Of a stretch of 64,000 nucleotides of DNA, positions 57,646 to 64,000 are shown piece by piece. The notes under the pieces are model-generated. The model was not told where the DNA came from. It worked only from the letters and a program-made list of their open reading frames with translations, and did no database searches. A program made the translations under genes and the position numbers. The stretch covers positions 496,001-560,000 of the forward strand of contig NZ_KB904328.1 of NCBI RefSeq assembly GCF_000379965.1, in the 5' to 3' direction. The DNA is from Hoylesella nanceiensis DSM 19126 = JCM 15639. GTDB taxonomy: Bacteria > Bacteroidota > Bacteroidia > Bacteroidales > Bacteroidaceae. Within the stretch, counting starts at the first letter, position 1; each line of letters begins with the position of its first letter.

Positions 57646-57733
57646 AATATCAATGTAATTGCACGCTAAAGTCAATGCCATTGCAGTGTAATAGCGATGC
57701 TATTGTGAACCAAAAGCTATGCTTATTTCAACG
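57646..57733 (+). repeat. 22-bp repeat array G (four units), overlapping a gene end
   Basis: Units at 57646, 57668, 57690 and 57712, starting aatatcaatgtaattgc, aaagtcaatgccattgc, aatagcgatgctattg and aaaagctatgcttatt. The last unit contains the stop codon (57723-57725) of the aldo/keto reductase gene, so the array slightly invades coding sequence. Confidence 0.8.
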
Positions 57734-58562
57734 AAAGAATCAACTCAACGAATTGAGGATCTCTGTGAGAAGCAAACAAAGTGTGCTTAGTATCCAACTT
57801 TTCGATGGTCTTCATGTCCTCATCGGTAAGTAAGAAGTTAAAGATATCCATGTTTTGTTCCATGCGATCTTTGTGAGTTGATTTAGGAATAACAACCACG
57901 CCACGTTGCAATAGATAGCGAAGAGCCACCTGAGCCACCGTTTTATTGTGTTTGTTTCCTATCTCGATTAAAGTCTCATTGTTGAAAAAATCGTTCTTTC
58001 CCTCTGCAAATGGACCCCAAGACATGATCTGACAATTGTATTTTTCCATGTATTTTTGCTCCTCAAGCTGTTGATTAAACACATGAGTTTCTACCTGGTT
58101 CACGGCAGGTTTGATATCTACATGGTGATGAAGGTCGATCAATCGGTCGGGATAAAAGTTGCTTACGCCAATTGCACGCACCTTTCCTTCACGATAAGCA
58201 CGCTCCATTGCACGATAAGTTCCATAATAGTCGCCGTATGGTTGGTGCACAAGAAGCAGGTCGATATAATCACTTTTTAGCTTTTTAAGGCTCTCTAAGA
58301 TCGACGCATAGGCCTTTTCTTCGCCTGCATTAGCTGGCCATACCTTTGTAACGATGAATAGTTCTGAGCGAGGAACACCGCATTTGGCAATGGCATTGCC
58401 CACACCTTCTTCGTTTTTATAGATTTGTGCGGTGTCAATTAGTCTATATCCCACGCTAATTGCATCTAAAACGCAACGCTCTGCCTCTGCTGGTTCTACC
58501 TGAAAAACACCATATCCAAGCTGAGGCATCTTCACTCCGTTATTCAATTCTACGTAATTCAT
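57723..58562 (-). CDS. Aldo/keto reductase
   Basis: 279 residues from the ATG at 58562 (MNYVELNNGVKMPQLGYGVF); the longer frame overlaps its promoter. NADPH-dependent TIM-barrel oxidoreductase: GYRLIDTAQIYKNEEGVG (catalytic Asp and Tyr, about 45-55), DLLLVHQPYGDY (catalytic-loop His about 107), VRAIGVSNF, and VIPKSTHKDRMEQN binding the cofactor phosphate. It resembles 2,5-diketogluconate or methylglyoxal reductases of broad specificity. It stands alone with its own promoter. Confidence 0.92.
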   Translation of the reverse strand: MNYVELNNGVKMPQLGYGVFQVEPAEAERCVLDAISVGYRLIDTAQIYKNEEGVGNAIAKCGVPRSELFIVTKVWPANAGEEKAYASILESLKKLKSDYIDLLLVHQPYGDYYGTYRAMERAYREGKVRAIGVSNFYPDRLIDLHHHVDIKPAVNQVETHVFNQQLEEQKYMEKYNCQIMSWGPFAEGKNDFFNNETLIEIGNKHNKTVAQVALRYLLQRGVVVIPKSTHKDRMEQNMDIFNFLLTDEDMKTIEKLDTKHTLFASHRDPQFVELILSLK

Positions 58563-58602
58563 ATTATCCTTTCTGTTTAAATTGTTATTATATTGTATGG
58601 AA

Positions 58603-58610
58603 CAAAGATA
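58603..58610 (-). promoter_or_regulatory. Promoter -7 element of the aldo/keto reductase gene
   Basis: TATCTTTG on the minus strand, 40 nt before the ATG at 58562. This promoter lies inside the longer ORF and decides the start. Confidence 0.6.
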
Positions 58611-58650
58611 CAAAAATATTATTGCGCAAAAAGTTTTTCGGTCTTTTTAG

Positions 58651-59574
58651 CTATCTTTTTACTACTTTTTGTGCTCCATTAATGATTGTTTTTACCACTT
58701 TGTCGGCACATAACGAGCCTATGATGCAACAAGTTGTGGCCACAAAGGCAAAGACAAAGCGGGTAGGGTCGAAGCTAAAATAGAGCTTGAAGGCCTTGAA
58801 TAGGAAGGTGAATAAAGGAGAATAGAGGTAAATAGGGAGGGTTCTTTGACCGAGATAGCACACTTTTGAGCGCAAAAAGTGGGGACTAAGGTTGTAAACA
58901 AGTAGCATAACGCTCATCATCACATACACAATTGCGATGCCCGAAAGGCTCTCTTCTACAAAGAAAGCAGGATTAGTGCACAACACAACTAATGCAATCA
59001 ACGCCAAGATATTAGGGCTTAAAACGCTGGTTATGTGTATGTTAGAACGTCGAAGAGTAGCTCCTGCAATGAAAAAACAGCCCGAAGCAAACGAAATAAT
59101 GTGAACATATTGAGCCAAAACCCATATTGTGAGCACCATTGCAATGGCTTGTTTGCTTGTAGAGGAGGCGAAAATGGTGTGCCAAAGCTTATACACCACA
59201 GCGCAAATAATTAGCGTATGTAGGAACCAATAGGGCCCAACTGGCGATGCAAAGAAGTGATATAAGAACGTGCTTACATTGAGTTCGGCTATGGGAACTG
59301 CCGCCATTTTCAGTGCAGAGATAACGATATAGCCCGATTCGAACACGATATAGGGTAGGAGTATCTTCGAAATCATTCGCCCAAAGTGGGGTAATGGCGC
59401 TTCAATGTTCATCAACCAGCCCGAAATAACTAAGAAAGCGGGCATGTGAAAGGTGTAAACAAACTGCTTTGCAAGGGTGTATTCGGTTGAAAAATAGGTT
59501 AAATGAAAGAGCACTACGAGCGTAATCAATATGCCTTTTAAATAGTCTAACTCTTCAATTCGTACAGGTTTCAT
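58651..59574 (-). CDS. Membrane acyltransferase, acyltransferase-3 family
   Basis: 307 residues with about ten membrane segments. The N-terminal ELDYLKGILITLVVLFHL carries the conserved His of the family, then HMPAFLVISGWLM and PYWFLHTLIICAV. Such proteins (OatA, WecH, NolX types) transfer acyl groups, often acetyl, to surface polysaccharides or exported small molecules. Start MKPVRIEELDY. No glycan cluster adjoins it, so the acceptor is unknown. Confidence 0.85.
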   Translation of the reverse strand: MKPVRIEELDYLKGILITLVVLFHLTYFSTEYTLAKQFVYTFHMPAFLVISGWLMNIEAPLPHFGRMISKILLPYIVFESGYIVISALKMAAVPIAELNVSTFLYHFFASPVGPYWFLHTLIICAVVYKLWHTIFASSTSKQAIAMVLTIWVLAQYVHIISFASGCFFIAGATLRRSNIHITSVLSPNILALIALVVLCTNPAFFVEESLSGIAIVYVMMSVMLLVYNLSPHFLRSKVCYLGQRTLPIYLYSPLFTFLFKAFKLYFSFDPTRFVFAFVATTCCIIGSLCADKVVKTIINGAQKVVKR

Positions 59575-59825
59575 TCGCTTTATGGTGTTAGTGAAATATT
59601 CAGTAGAGCTGTTTTCTTAACTCGTTGCACCTTGTTTGAGGCTCGCTAAGTGTGTTGTTCATACCTTGTTAGGTGCTTAATGCAAAGGTAGAGATTAAGT
59701 GTGATATAGCAAAATCTATACTCTTTTTTGTATATTGATGTGCTTTTGGGGGCGGAAAAGGGGGCATATTGCTAACTGATAACCCCATATTGCAAGGCAA
59801 ATGGAGTGGGAGAGGAGTGTAATAA
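59575..59825. other. Intergenic region left of the parS-like site
   Basis: No gene or clear hairpin. The only ORFs are low-complexity frames on the minus strand. A promoter for the acyltransferase is likely here (a TTTGC near 59680), but weak. Confidence 0.35.
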
Positions 59826-59841
59826 TGTTTCTCGTGAAACA
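59826..59841. promoter_or_regulatory. Chromosomal parS-like site
   Basis: TGTTTCTCGTGAAACA differs at one position from the near-universal ParB-binding site TGTTTCACGTGAAACA. The palindrome extends by A/T on both sides (AATGTTTC-TCGT-GAAACATT). It is intergenic, with no gene-linked role evident. If real, it would place this segment in the origin-proximal domain. Confidence 0.55.
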
Positions 59842-59910
59842 TTGTTGTGATGTTATTGAAACACAAGGGAATAATAAAGGTGATGAATGTGTAACGACAT
59901 GAGAAAACAA

Positions 59911-59970
59911 AAAAGATGAATGTCGGTGGCGTTTGTTGCGCTTTTACCCACATTCATCTTTTGTTTTATG
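59911..59970 (-). terminator. Terminator after the secreted-protein cluster
   Basis: Arms AAAAGATGAATGT (59911-59923) / ACATTCATCTTTT (59950-59962), 13-bp stem with a 26-nt loop; TTTTTTG follows on the minus strand. Confidence 0.7.
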
Positions 59971-60034
59971 TGCTTTTTGTTTTGTGTGACGATGCAATTC
60001 GTCTTTATTTAGCACGCATAAACGAAGTAGGAGG

Positions 60035-61342
60035 TTATTGAACCACCTCTTTTTTCGTTGTGCCGTCGCTGTATTTCACGATGTTAATGCCCTTAACAGG
60101 AGCCGAAATAAACTCTCCATTGATAGTATATCTAGCCACAACGTGCTTTTCTTTGTTGTCAATTGTGGTGCTTTCGATGCCTGTTGCGTTGGCAGTTTGA
60201 ATCTTACATTTATTAGCATTCACAATTTTTCCATTGCTCGTGTCGATCAATAGCACGCAAACAGATAAGTTATCTTTGTTCTGTATCTTTCTATATTGAG
60301 CCATATTGTCGAACGATGTTTCGTGAACAATAGGCTTATCGGCAACGAATGGAGCCTTTACAATGCCCTCAAGTCCATTTGTAATGTTCTTTGCAGCAAT
60401 GGCAACATGGTTGTTAGTCATGTCATAAATAGCCTGACCACTATTCATAAAGAACTCAGCTTCTTCCGAAACGCCCTTTAAAGTCATGTCTCCTGCGAAG
60501 TTATTGTTTTGTGCTCTTGTGGTTTTTATGCCGTCTTCGGTCAAAACATAAGCCAAAGCATAGTTCCCTTCGCTTGCATCTAGTCTGAAAGTAGTGGTAG
60601 ATGTGATGCTAATCTTCTTCTTTCCTTCGTCCCAAACAGCAGAAATGTCAACGTCCATGTCTGCTCCTGCATCCCTTTCTCTTTCTAATTCGCTTTTAGG
60701 AACAAAGCTGTTCACTCTTGTTGTGCGGTTCATTAGAACGTATGGGCGACCTCTATACTTTGCCAATACATAGGCATAGTCTGGCGTACTCAATACATCT
60801 CCATCGTGAGCAGCAATACCAATGAAGCTTTCTGGATAGTGTTTTTGCATGTATTCCATTGCTGCAATACCACGAGGGCACCATCCACACCACATGCCTG
60901 TGAAGTCTTCGACCACCACTTTGCGTGTTGCAAACTTTGAAATAAAGGTAAAAGGAATGTTACAAGAGCCTAAAGTAGCCCCGTTGCGTTCGTTATTTAC
61001 CTTATTGATGCTGAATGTTAGACTTGTGATATCAGTGGTTTTGTTTACAGGAAACTCTATTTCACATGTTGAAGTGTCATATATTCTGAATGCTTCTTTA
61101 AAGGTATAAGTACCTTCAACCACTGTTCCTTTGTCGCTTGTTATGGTATATTCAAACGAGTTTACAACGTCTCTGCCAAAGCTTGTGACGCTAATAAAGG
61201 CCTTAGCAGTGCTTGATGAACGTGCAATATACGTTTTTCTTGCCGCTGCGGGCGCAAGACTTAGGTCGCCTGCCCAGCACTCATTGATGTTGAATAAAGT
61301 GCTTAAAACGAAAATAAATGCGCTTAGAACGAATTGTTTCAT
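60035..61342 (-). CDS. Secreted thioredoxin-fold (Omp28-like) protein with C-terminal beta domain
   Basis: 435 residues with a signal peptide (SAFIFVLSTLFNINECWAG). A beta-sandwich N-terminal part (about 25-130) is followed by a thioredoxin-like domain with VVEDFTGMWCGWCPRGIAAM (CxxC about 150) and a sorting-domain-like C-terminus (YTINGEFISAPVKGINIVKY). The active-site CGWC suggests redox or copper-binding ability outside the cytoplasm. Last gene of a minus-strand group with three related exported proteins. Confidence 0.8.
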   Translation of the reverse strand: MKQFVLSAFIFVLSTLFNINECWAGDLSLAPAAARKTYIARSSSTAKAFISVTSFGRDVVNSFEYTITSDKGTVVEGTYTFKEAFRIYDTSTCEIEFPVNKTTDITSLTFSINKVNNERNGATLGSCNIPFTFISKFATRKVVVEDFTGMWCGWCPRGIAAMEYMQKHYPESFIGIAAHDGDVLSTPDYAYVLAKYRGRPYVLMNRTTRVNSFVPKSELERERDAGADMDVDISAVWDEGKKKISITSTTTFRLDASEGNYALAYVLTEDGIKTTRAQNNNFAGDMTLKGVSEEAEFFMNSGQAIYDMTNNHVAIAAKNITNGLEGIVKAPFVADKPIVHETSFDNMAQYRKIQNKDNLSVCVLLIDTSNGKIVNANKCKIQTANATGIESTTIDNKEKHVVARYTINGEFISAPVKGINIVKYSDGTTKKEVVQ

Positions 61343-61363
61343 GTTAGATTACTGTGCTATAAC

Positions 61364-62050
61364 TTAGCGAATGATTTGCTTTGTTGTGTTAACTAAGCCT
61401 TTATTGTCGTATGCTTGCACGATATAAGTACCTGCTTGAAGACCTGAAAGACTTGCTGCTTTGTTTAAAACTTGAATTCCTTGAAGGTTGAATACATTGT
61501 AGTAAGCAATGTTTGCAGCCTTTGTTGCATTGATTCCAGTAGTCTCTGAGGTGAATTCATAAGTCACTTTAGGACCTGCTGTGAATGGATCTCCCTCAGA
61601 ACTAAATATACTTTGGTAGAAAAGTTGCACTGTGATGCTTGCCTTACCCTTTGTTTCAAAAGCGAAATCAACGTCTACCACTTGCTTAGTTTCATCGGTA
61701 GAAAGAAGCTGTTGTTGGTCCATTTGATATGTTCCTACCGCTTCTTCTGCTGTACAATCGCCGTTAAAGCAAACGCCAACGTTAGTTCCTTCAAGCTTGT
61801 TGATAGTGTATTGAACGTAAACAATATAGTCTTGTTTGCGCAAATTGTCGATAACAAAGCTTTCTTTGATTAGCTTTCCGCCTTCACCATAAGGGTTATC
61901 GATAGCGTTATTGCTTTTAATTGTAGCACCATTTTCAATCTCTTGTCCGCCTGTTGTTACAAACTTGAAATCGGGATTCGCTGTTTGTGCCTTAGCTTGA
62001 AGCATGAAACACAAGAGGAAAAGTAAACTAATTGAGTAGAATTTTTTCAT
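61364..62050 (-). CDS. Secreted protein with C-terminal beta (T9SS-like) domain
   Basis: 228 residues. Signal peptide (SISLLFLLCFMLQAKAQ), an immunoglobulin-like beta domain (about 20-160) with a single CFNGDC pair, and a C-terminal YNVFNLQGIQVLNKAASLSG ... GTYIVQA segment of the kind used as sorting or anchoring domain. It lies 21 nt upstream of the thioredoxin-fold gene. The exact role is unknown; it may be a partner of the Omp28-like proteins. Confidence 0.75.
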   Translation of the reverse strand: MKKFYSISLLFLLCFMLQAKAQTANPDFKFVTTGGQEIENGATIKSNNAIDNPYGEGGKLIKESFVIDNLRKQDYIVYVQYTINKLEGTNVGVCFNGDCTAEEAVGTYQMDQQQLLSTDETKQVVDVDFAFETKGKASITVQLFYQSIFSSEGDPFTAGPKVTYEFTSETTGINATKAANIAYYNVFNLQGIQVLNKAASLSGLQAGTYIVQAYDNKGLVNTTKQIIR

Positions 62051-62133
62051 AATTGTATTGTTTTTAATTATTTGTTATTGTTTATTTGTTATCTTCTTTT
62101 TATCCTTCAGAAACCATTTCCTATCGTAGTATT

Positions 62134-62922
62134 CTACTCATTAGAAACAGCTTGTTGCACCACTTGCAACACTCCGCTATCGTTATACACGAAAGCAACG
62201 ATGTGGCAGTTGTTTAAGTTGATGTAATCTTTAGCCGAATAGCGGTGCTCAAAGGTTTGAGGAGTGTTGCTGTTGAGGCTCACCTCTTCGCCCATTGCTC
62301 CGTTAATAGCGTCTCTCAACACATGGTTATGCACGTAGTTGTGTTGAACATCGTTGTTAGGTAGCTGCTGAATGGCAGTGATATTGTTTTCAACGAGCCA
62401 CAATTGCAGATGTCCTTTCACCGCTTCTCCAGTGTTGTTGGTGGTGGTAGAGATGGTGATGTCGTTGCTGTTGGCAACACGTTGAGCCTTTGTTACGATT
62501 TTGATGCTACTTGTTTGTTGCAAATCCTCGTATATCTTAGCCGCCCAAGCGTTTCTTTTAATCACGCCACTGTTGCGGTTTATCACGGCACAAGGCACGC
62601 CACTCACCTTCCATAGCTTATAATATTGGTCGGAAAGGTCGGTTCTTAAGCCCACAATATTGCCGCTTGATTTGAGTGCAAGAGGCCCTCCATGAATGCC
62701 AACTACCACCACATTGCCCTCGTTATATTTGCTTTGAATATCCTTTAAGGCAACACCTGCGGCAGGACAGTTAAGACATTTCTGCCCAGTAAACTCCTCA
62801 ACCAACACATTGCGCTCTACTGTTGCAACTGGAATCTCAATCAATCGGTTGTTACTATCGATGTTGTTACAGCCCAATAGCATAGCCATGCAAAGGAAAA
62901 GTATATAATATTGTTTCTTCAT
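62134..62922 (-). CDS. Omp28-related lipoprotein with CxxC
   Basis: 262 residues with lipobox MLLGCNNID (Cys about 18). The Omp28/thioredoxin-like domain opens with NVLVEEFTGQKCLNCPAAGV (CLNC about 52) and VVVGIHGGPLAL, followed by a beta-rich half ending in VLQVVQQAVSNE. Porphyromonas Omp28 is an outer-membrane adhesin of the same family, but a thiol role is also possible. It starts 5 nt after the stop of the upstream gene, so co-transcribed with it. Confidence 0.82.
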   Translation of the reverse strand: MKKQYYILFLCMAMLLGCNNIDSNNRLIEIPVATVERNVLVEEFTGQKCLNCPAAGVALKDIQSKYNEGNVVVVGIHGGPLALKSSGNIVGLRTDLSDQYYKLWKVSGVPCAVINRNSGVIKRNAWAAKIYEDLQQTSSIKIVTKAQRVANSNDITISTTTNNTGEAVKGHLQLWLVENNITAIQQLPNNDVQHNYVHNHVLRDAINGAMGEEVSLNSNTPQTFEHRYSAKDYINLNNCHIVAFVYNDSGVLQVVQQAVSNE

Positions 62923-62927
62923 TTACA

Positions 62928-64000
62928 TTAAAAATTATAATTATAAGATAGGCTTAAGCCCTTACTTGCAGGCACATAGCGACACACTCCGCCTGCACAA
63001 TTATAGCCAGCACGTGTTCGTTGATAGCCCAACTGAATGCGATGTGCTCCGTTATAGTAGCCAACAAACGACTGATAGTAGTGCTGTTTGGTGCTACCGC
63101 TGTTGAAAAGGTCGGAAACCGACACCATCCAATGAGGCGAGAACGACACTTCAGCCAATGCAAAGAGCCAGTCTTTATCGCCATCGGCAGAGCTTAAATA
63201 CTGCGCTTCGGCACGAAGTGTGGTTTTGTGCGATAGCTTTTGTTTTAGTTCGGCAATGAAAATGTTGTTGCGCAACATACCCCCTTCGCCCTTAATAGCC
63301 GTTTCGTTGTATCTTTGATTCATATACATCAAGCCTATTTGGGTGCTTTTAGAGAGCTTTTTCTCTACCTGTAAGTTGATATCTTGATAGTAAGTGGCAT
63401 CTCCCCACTTCCAAAATGCCGAGCCATAGCCGTCTTTTCCAGGCATGTTGAGGCCGTTGTTTTGAATGGCGTGCACATGACTTGCATTGAATTTCACCTT
63501 CGTTCCGTATGCTCCACCTAACGAACTGCCCTTTTTAAAGGTATAGTTCAACGAGCATTGGTAGGCCCATTCGCCATCGGGGTGAGTAGAATAGGGGTAT
63601 AAAGCCGCAAGAGTGTAGGTGTGTTCCATGGTGAATGGGGGCATGTGATTGATGAAAGACGATAATCCGTCCATACTTCTCACGCCTCTAAAGCCCATGT
63701 TTACACTTCTTTTGGCTTGCACAATAGCTCCCAATCCGCTTTTAGAATAAGAGCAAGAGAGCATTGTTACATATCCTTTTCGATAGATGTAGTTGTTGTT
63801 AAGCGTTGGGTCTTGTCCTTTAAAAGCACACTCTGCCAAGATATTTACGCCCTTGTGTTGCAGTTGAACCCTTGCATCTACCACCGAAACGTTGCGTGGA
63901 AGGTTTAAACGATGTGTAGAACCCACAAGAATATCCTCGTCTTTCTCGTTCTTATTCACCAGCGATGCGCCCACAGAAAGGTAGGTTTCGCTTTGTTGAA
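62928..64000 (-). CDS. Outer-membrane barrel-like protein (DUF6029-like), 5' end outside the window
   Basis: At least 356 codons; the frame is open to the window edge (QQSETYLSVGASLVNKNE), so the GTG near 63974 is not the start. Alternating aromatic strands and a C-terminal LSLSYNYNF ending in Phe indicate a beta barrel. Composition and the block ATYYQDINLQVEKKLSKSTQ are like DUF6029 proteins encoded with Omp28-type lipoproteins. It may be the membrane anchor or exporter for the CxxC proteins downstream. Confidence 0.7.
   Translation of the reverse strand, partial: QQSETYLSVGASLVNKNEKDEDILVGSTHRLNLPRNVSVVDARVQLQHKGVNILAECAFKGQDPTLNNNYIYRKGYVTMLSCSYSKSGLGAIVQAKRSVNMGFRGVRSMDGLSSFINHMPPFTMEHTYTLAALYPYSTHPDGEWAYQCSLNYTFKKGSSLGGAYGTKVKFNASHVHAIQNNGLNMPGKDGYGSAFWKWGDATYYQDINLQVEKKLSKSTQIGLMYMNQRYNETAIKGEGGMLRNNIFIAELKQKLSHKTTLRAEAQYLSSADGDKDWLFALAEVSFSPHWMVSVSDLFNSGSTKQHYYQSFVGYYNGAHRIQLGYQRTRAGYNCAGGVCRYVPASKGLSLSYNYNF

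Noticed and set aside
59669-59953. 94-codon ORF on the minus strand near the parS-like site
   Set aside because: Low-complexity Phe/Pro/His-rich translation spanning a terminator; no promoter or domain.
60035-62050. Claim of a functional type IX secretion system
   Set aside because: C-terminal beta domains are present, but no por/gld genes are seen in the window, and many Prevotella keep such domains without clear evidence here.

Overview
The window looks like chromosome of a Bacteroidales bacterium, most likely Prevotella in the broad sense. Evidence: a SusC/SusD pair, promoters of the Bacteroidetes form TTG-N19/20-TAnnTTTG, no clear Shine-Dalgarno sequences, an imelysin/di-heme iron-uptake operon, and secreted proteins with Bacteroidales-type C-terminal beta domains. 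The species cannot be fixed from the sequence alone.

Layout. 0-6.2 kb: housekeeping genes, namely lgt (5' end cut by the window), a small unknown gene, an LTA-synthase-like sulfatase-fold membrane enzyme, and an acpP-fabF-rnc operon with a long imperfect hairpin between acpP and fabF. 6.9-11.8 kb: a minus-strand lipid A/core operon (MsbA-type flippase, LpxL-type acyltransferase, GT4 glycosyltransferase, WaaP-like kinase). 12-17.1 kb: a two-domain sialate O-acetylesterase, a 51-residue peptide gene, and a secreted protein broken by a frameshift. 17.5-24.9 kb: a probable iron/heme operon of porin, imelysin lipoprotein, di-heme DUF1111 lipoprotein and a ResB-CcsA fusion that could mature the di-heme protein. 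It is preceded by two TACC-N8-GGTA palindromes and by a promoter reading into a hairpin-bounded segment without an ORF. 24.9-26.6 kb: a secreted type-B carboxylesterase.

27.65-46.45 kb: tRNA-Leu(CAA) carries an 18.7 kb integrated mobilizable element bounded by 10-bp direct repeats. It encodes an excisionase-like protein, a primase-helicase, a CHC2/Toprim primase, a nested-repeat oriT candidate, MobC and relaxase, a type I restriction-modification locus (hsdR, hsdM, a DUF1016 nuclease, hsdS) with its own tyrosine recombinase and silent inverted hsdS cassettes, a possible abortive-infection gene, a Cro/CI regulator and the integrase. 46.5-50.7 kb: an AT-rich, older decayed island with primase and integrase remnants, a PD-(D/E)XK-like nuclease gene and a tightly coupled three-gene operon of unknown function.

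51-64 kb: core-type chromosome again, with a DUF4840-like lipoprotein, a SusD plus a frameshifted SusC, an aldo/keto reductase, a membrane acyltransferase, a parS-like site, and a cluster of secreted Omp28/thioredoxin-fold and beta-domain proteins.

The most unusual signal is a family of short arrays, each of four 22-bp units (consensus near AAAAGCAATGCTATTGCNNNNT, with an internal GCAAT-N3-ATTGC dyad). Seven arrays lie in or at the edge of chromosomal intergenic regions; I saw none in the roughly 23 kb of island DNA.
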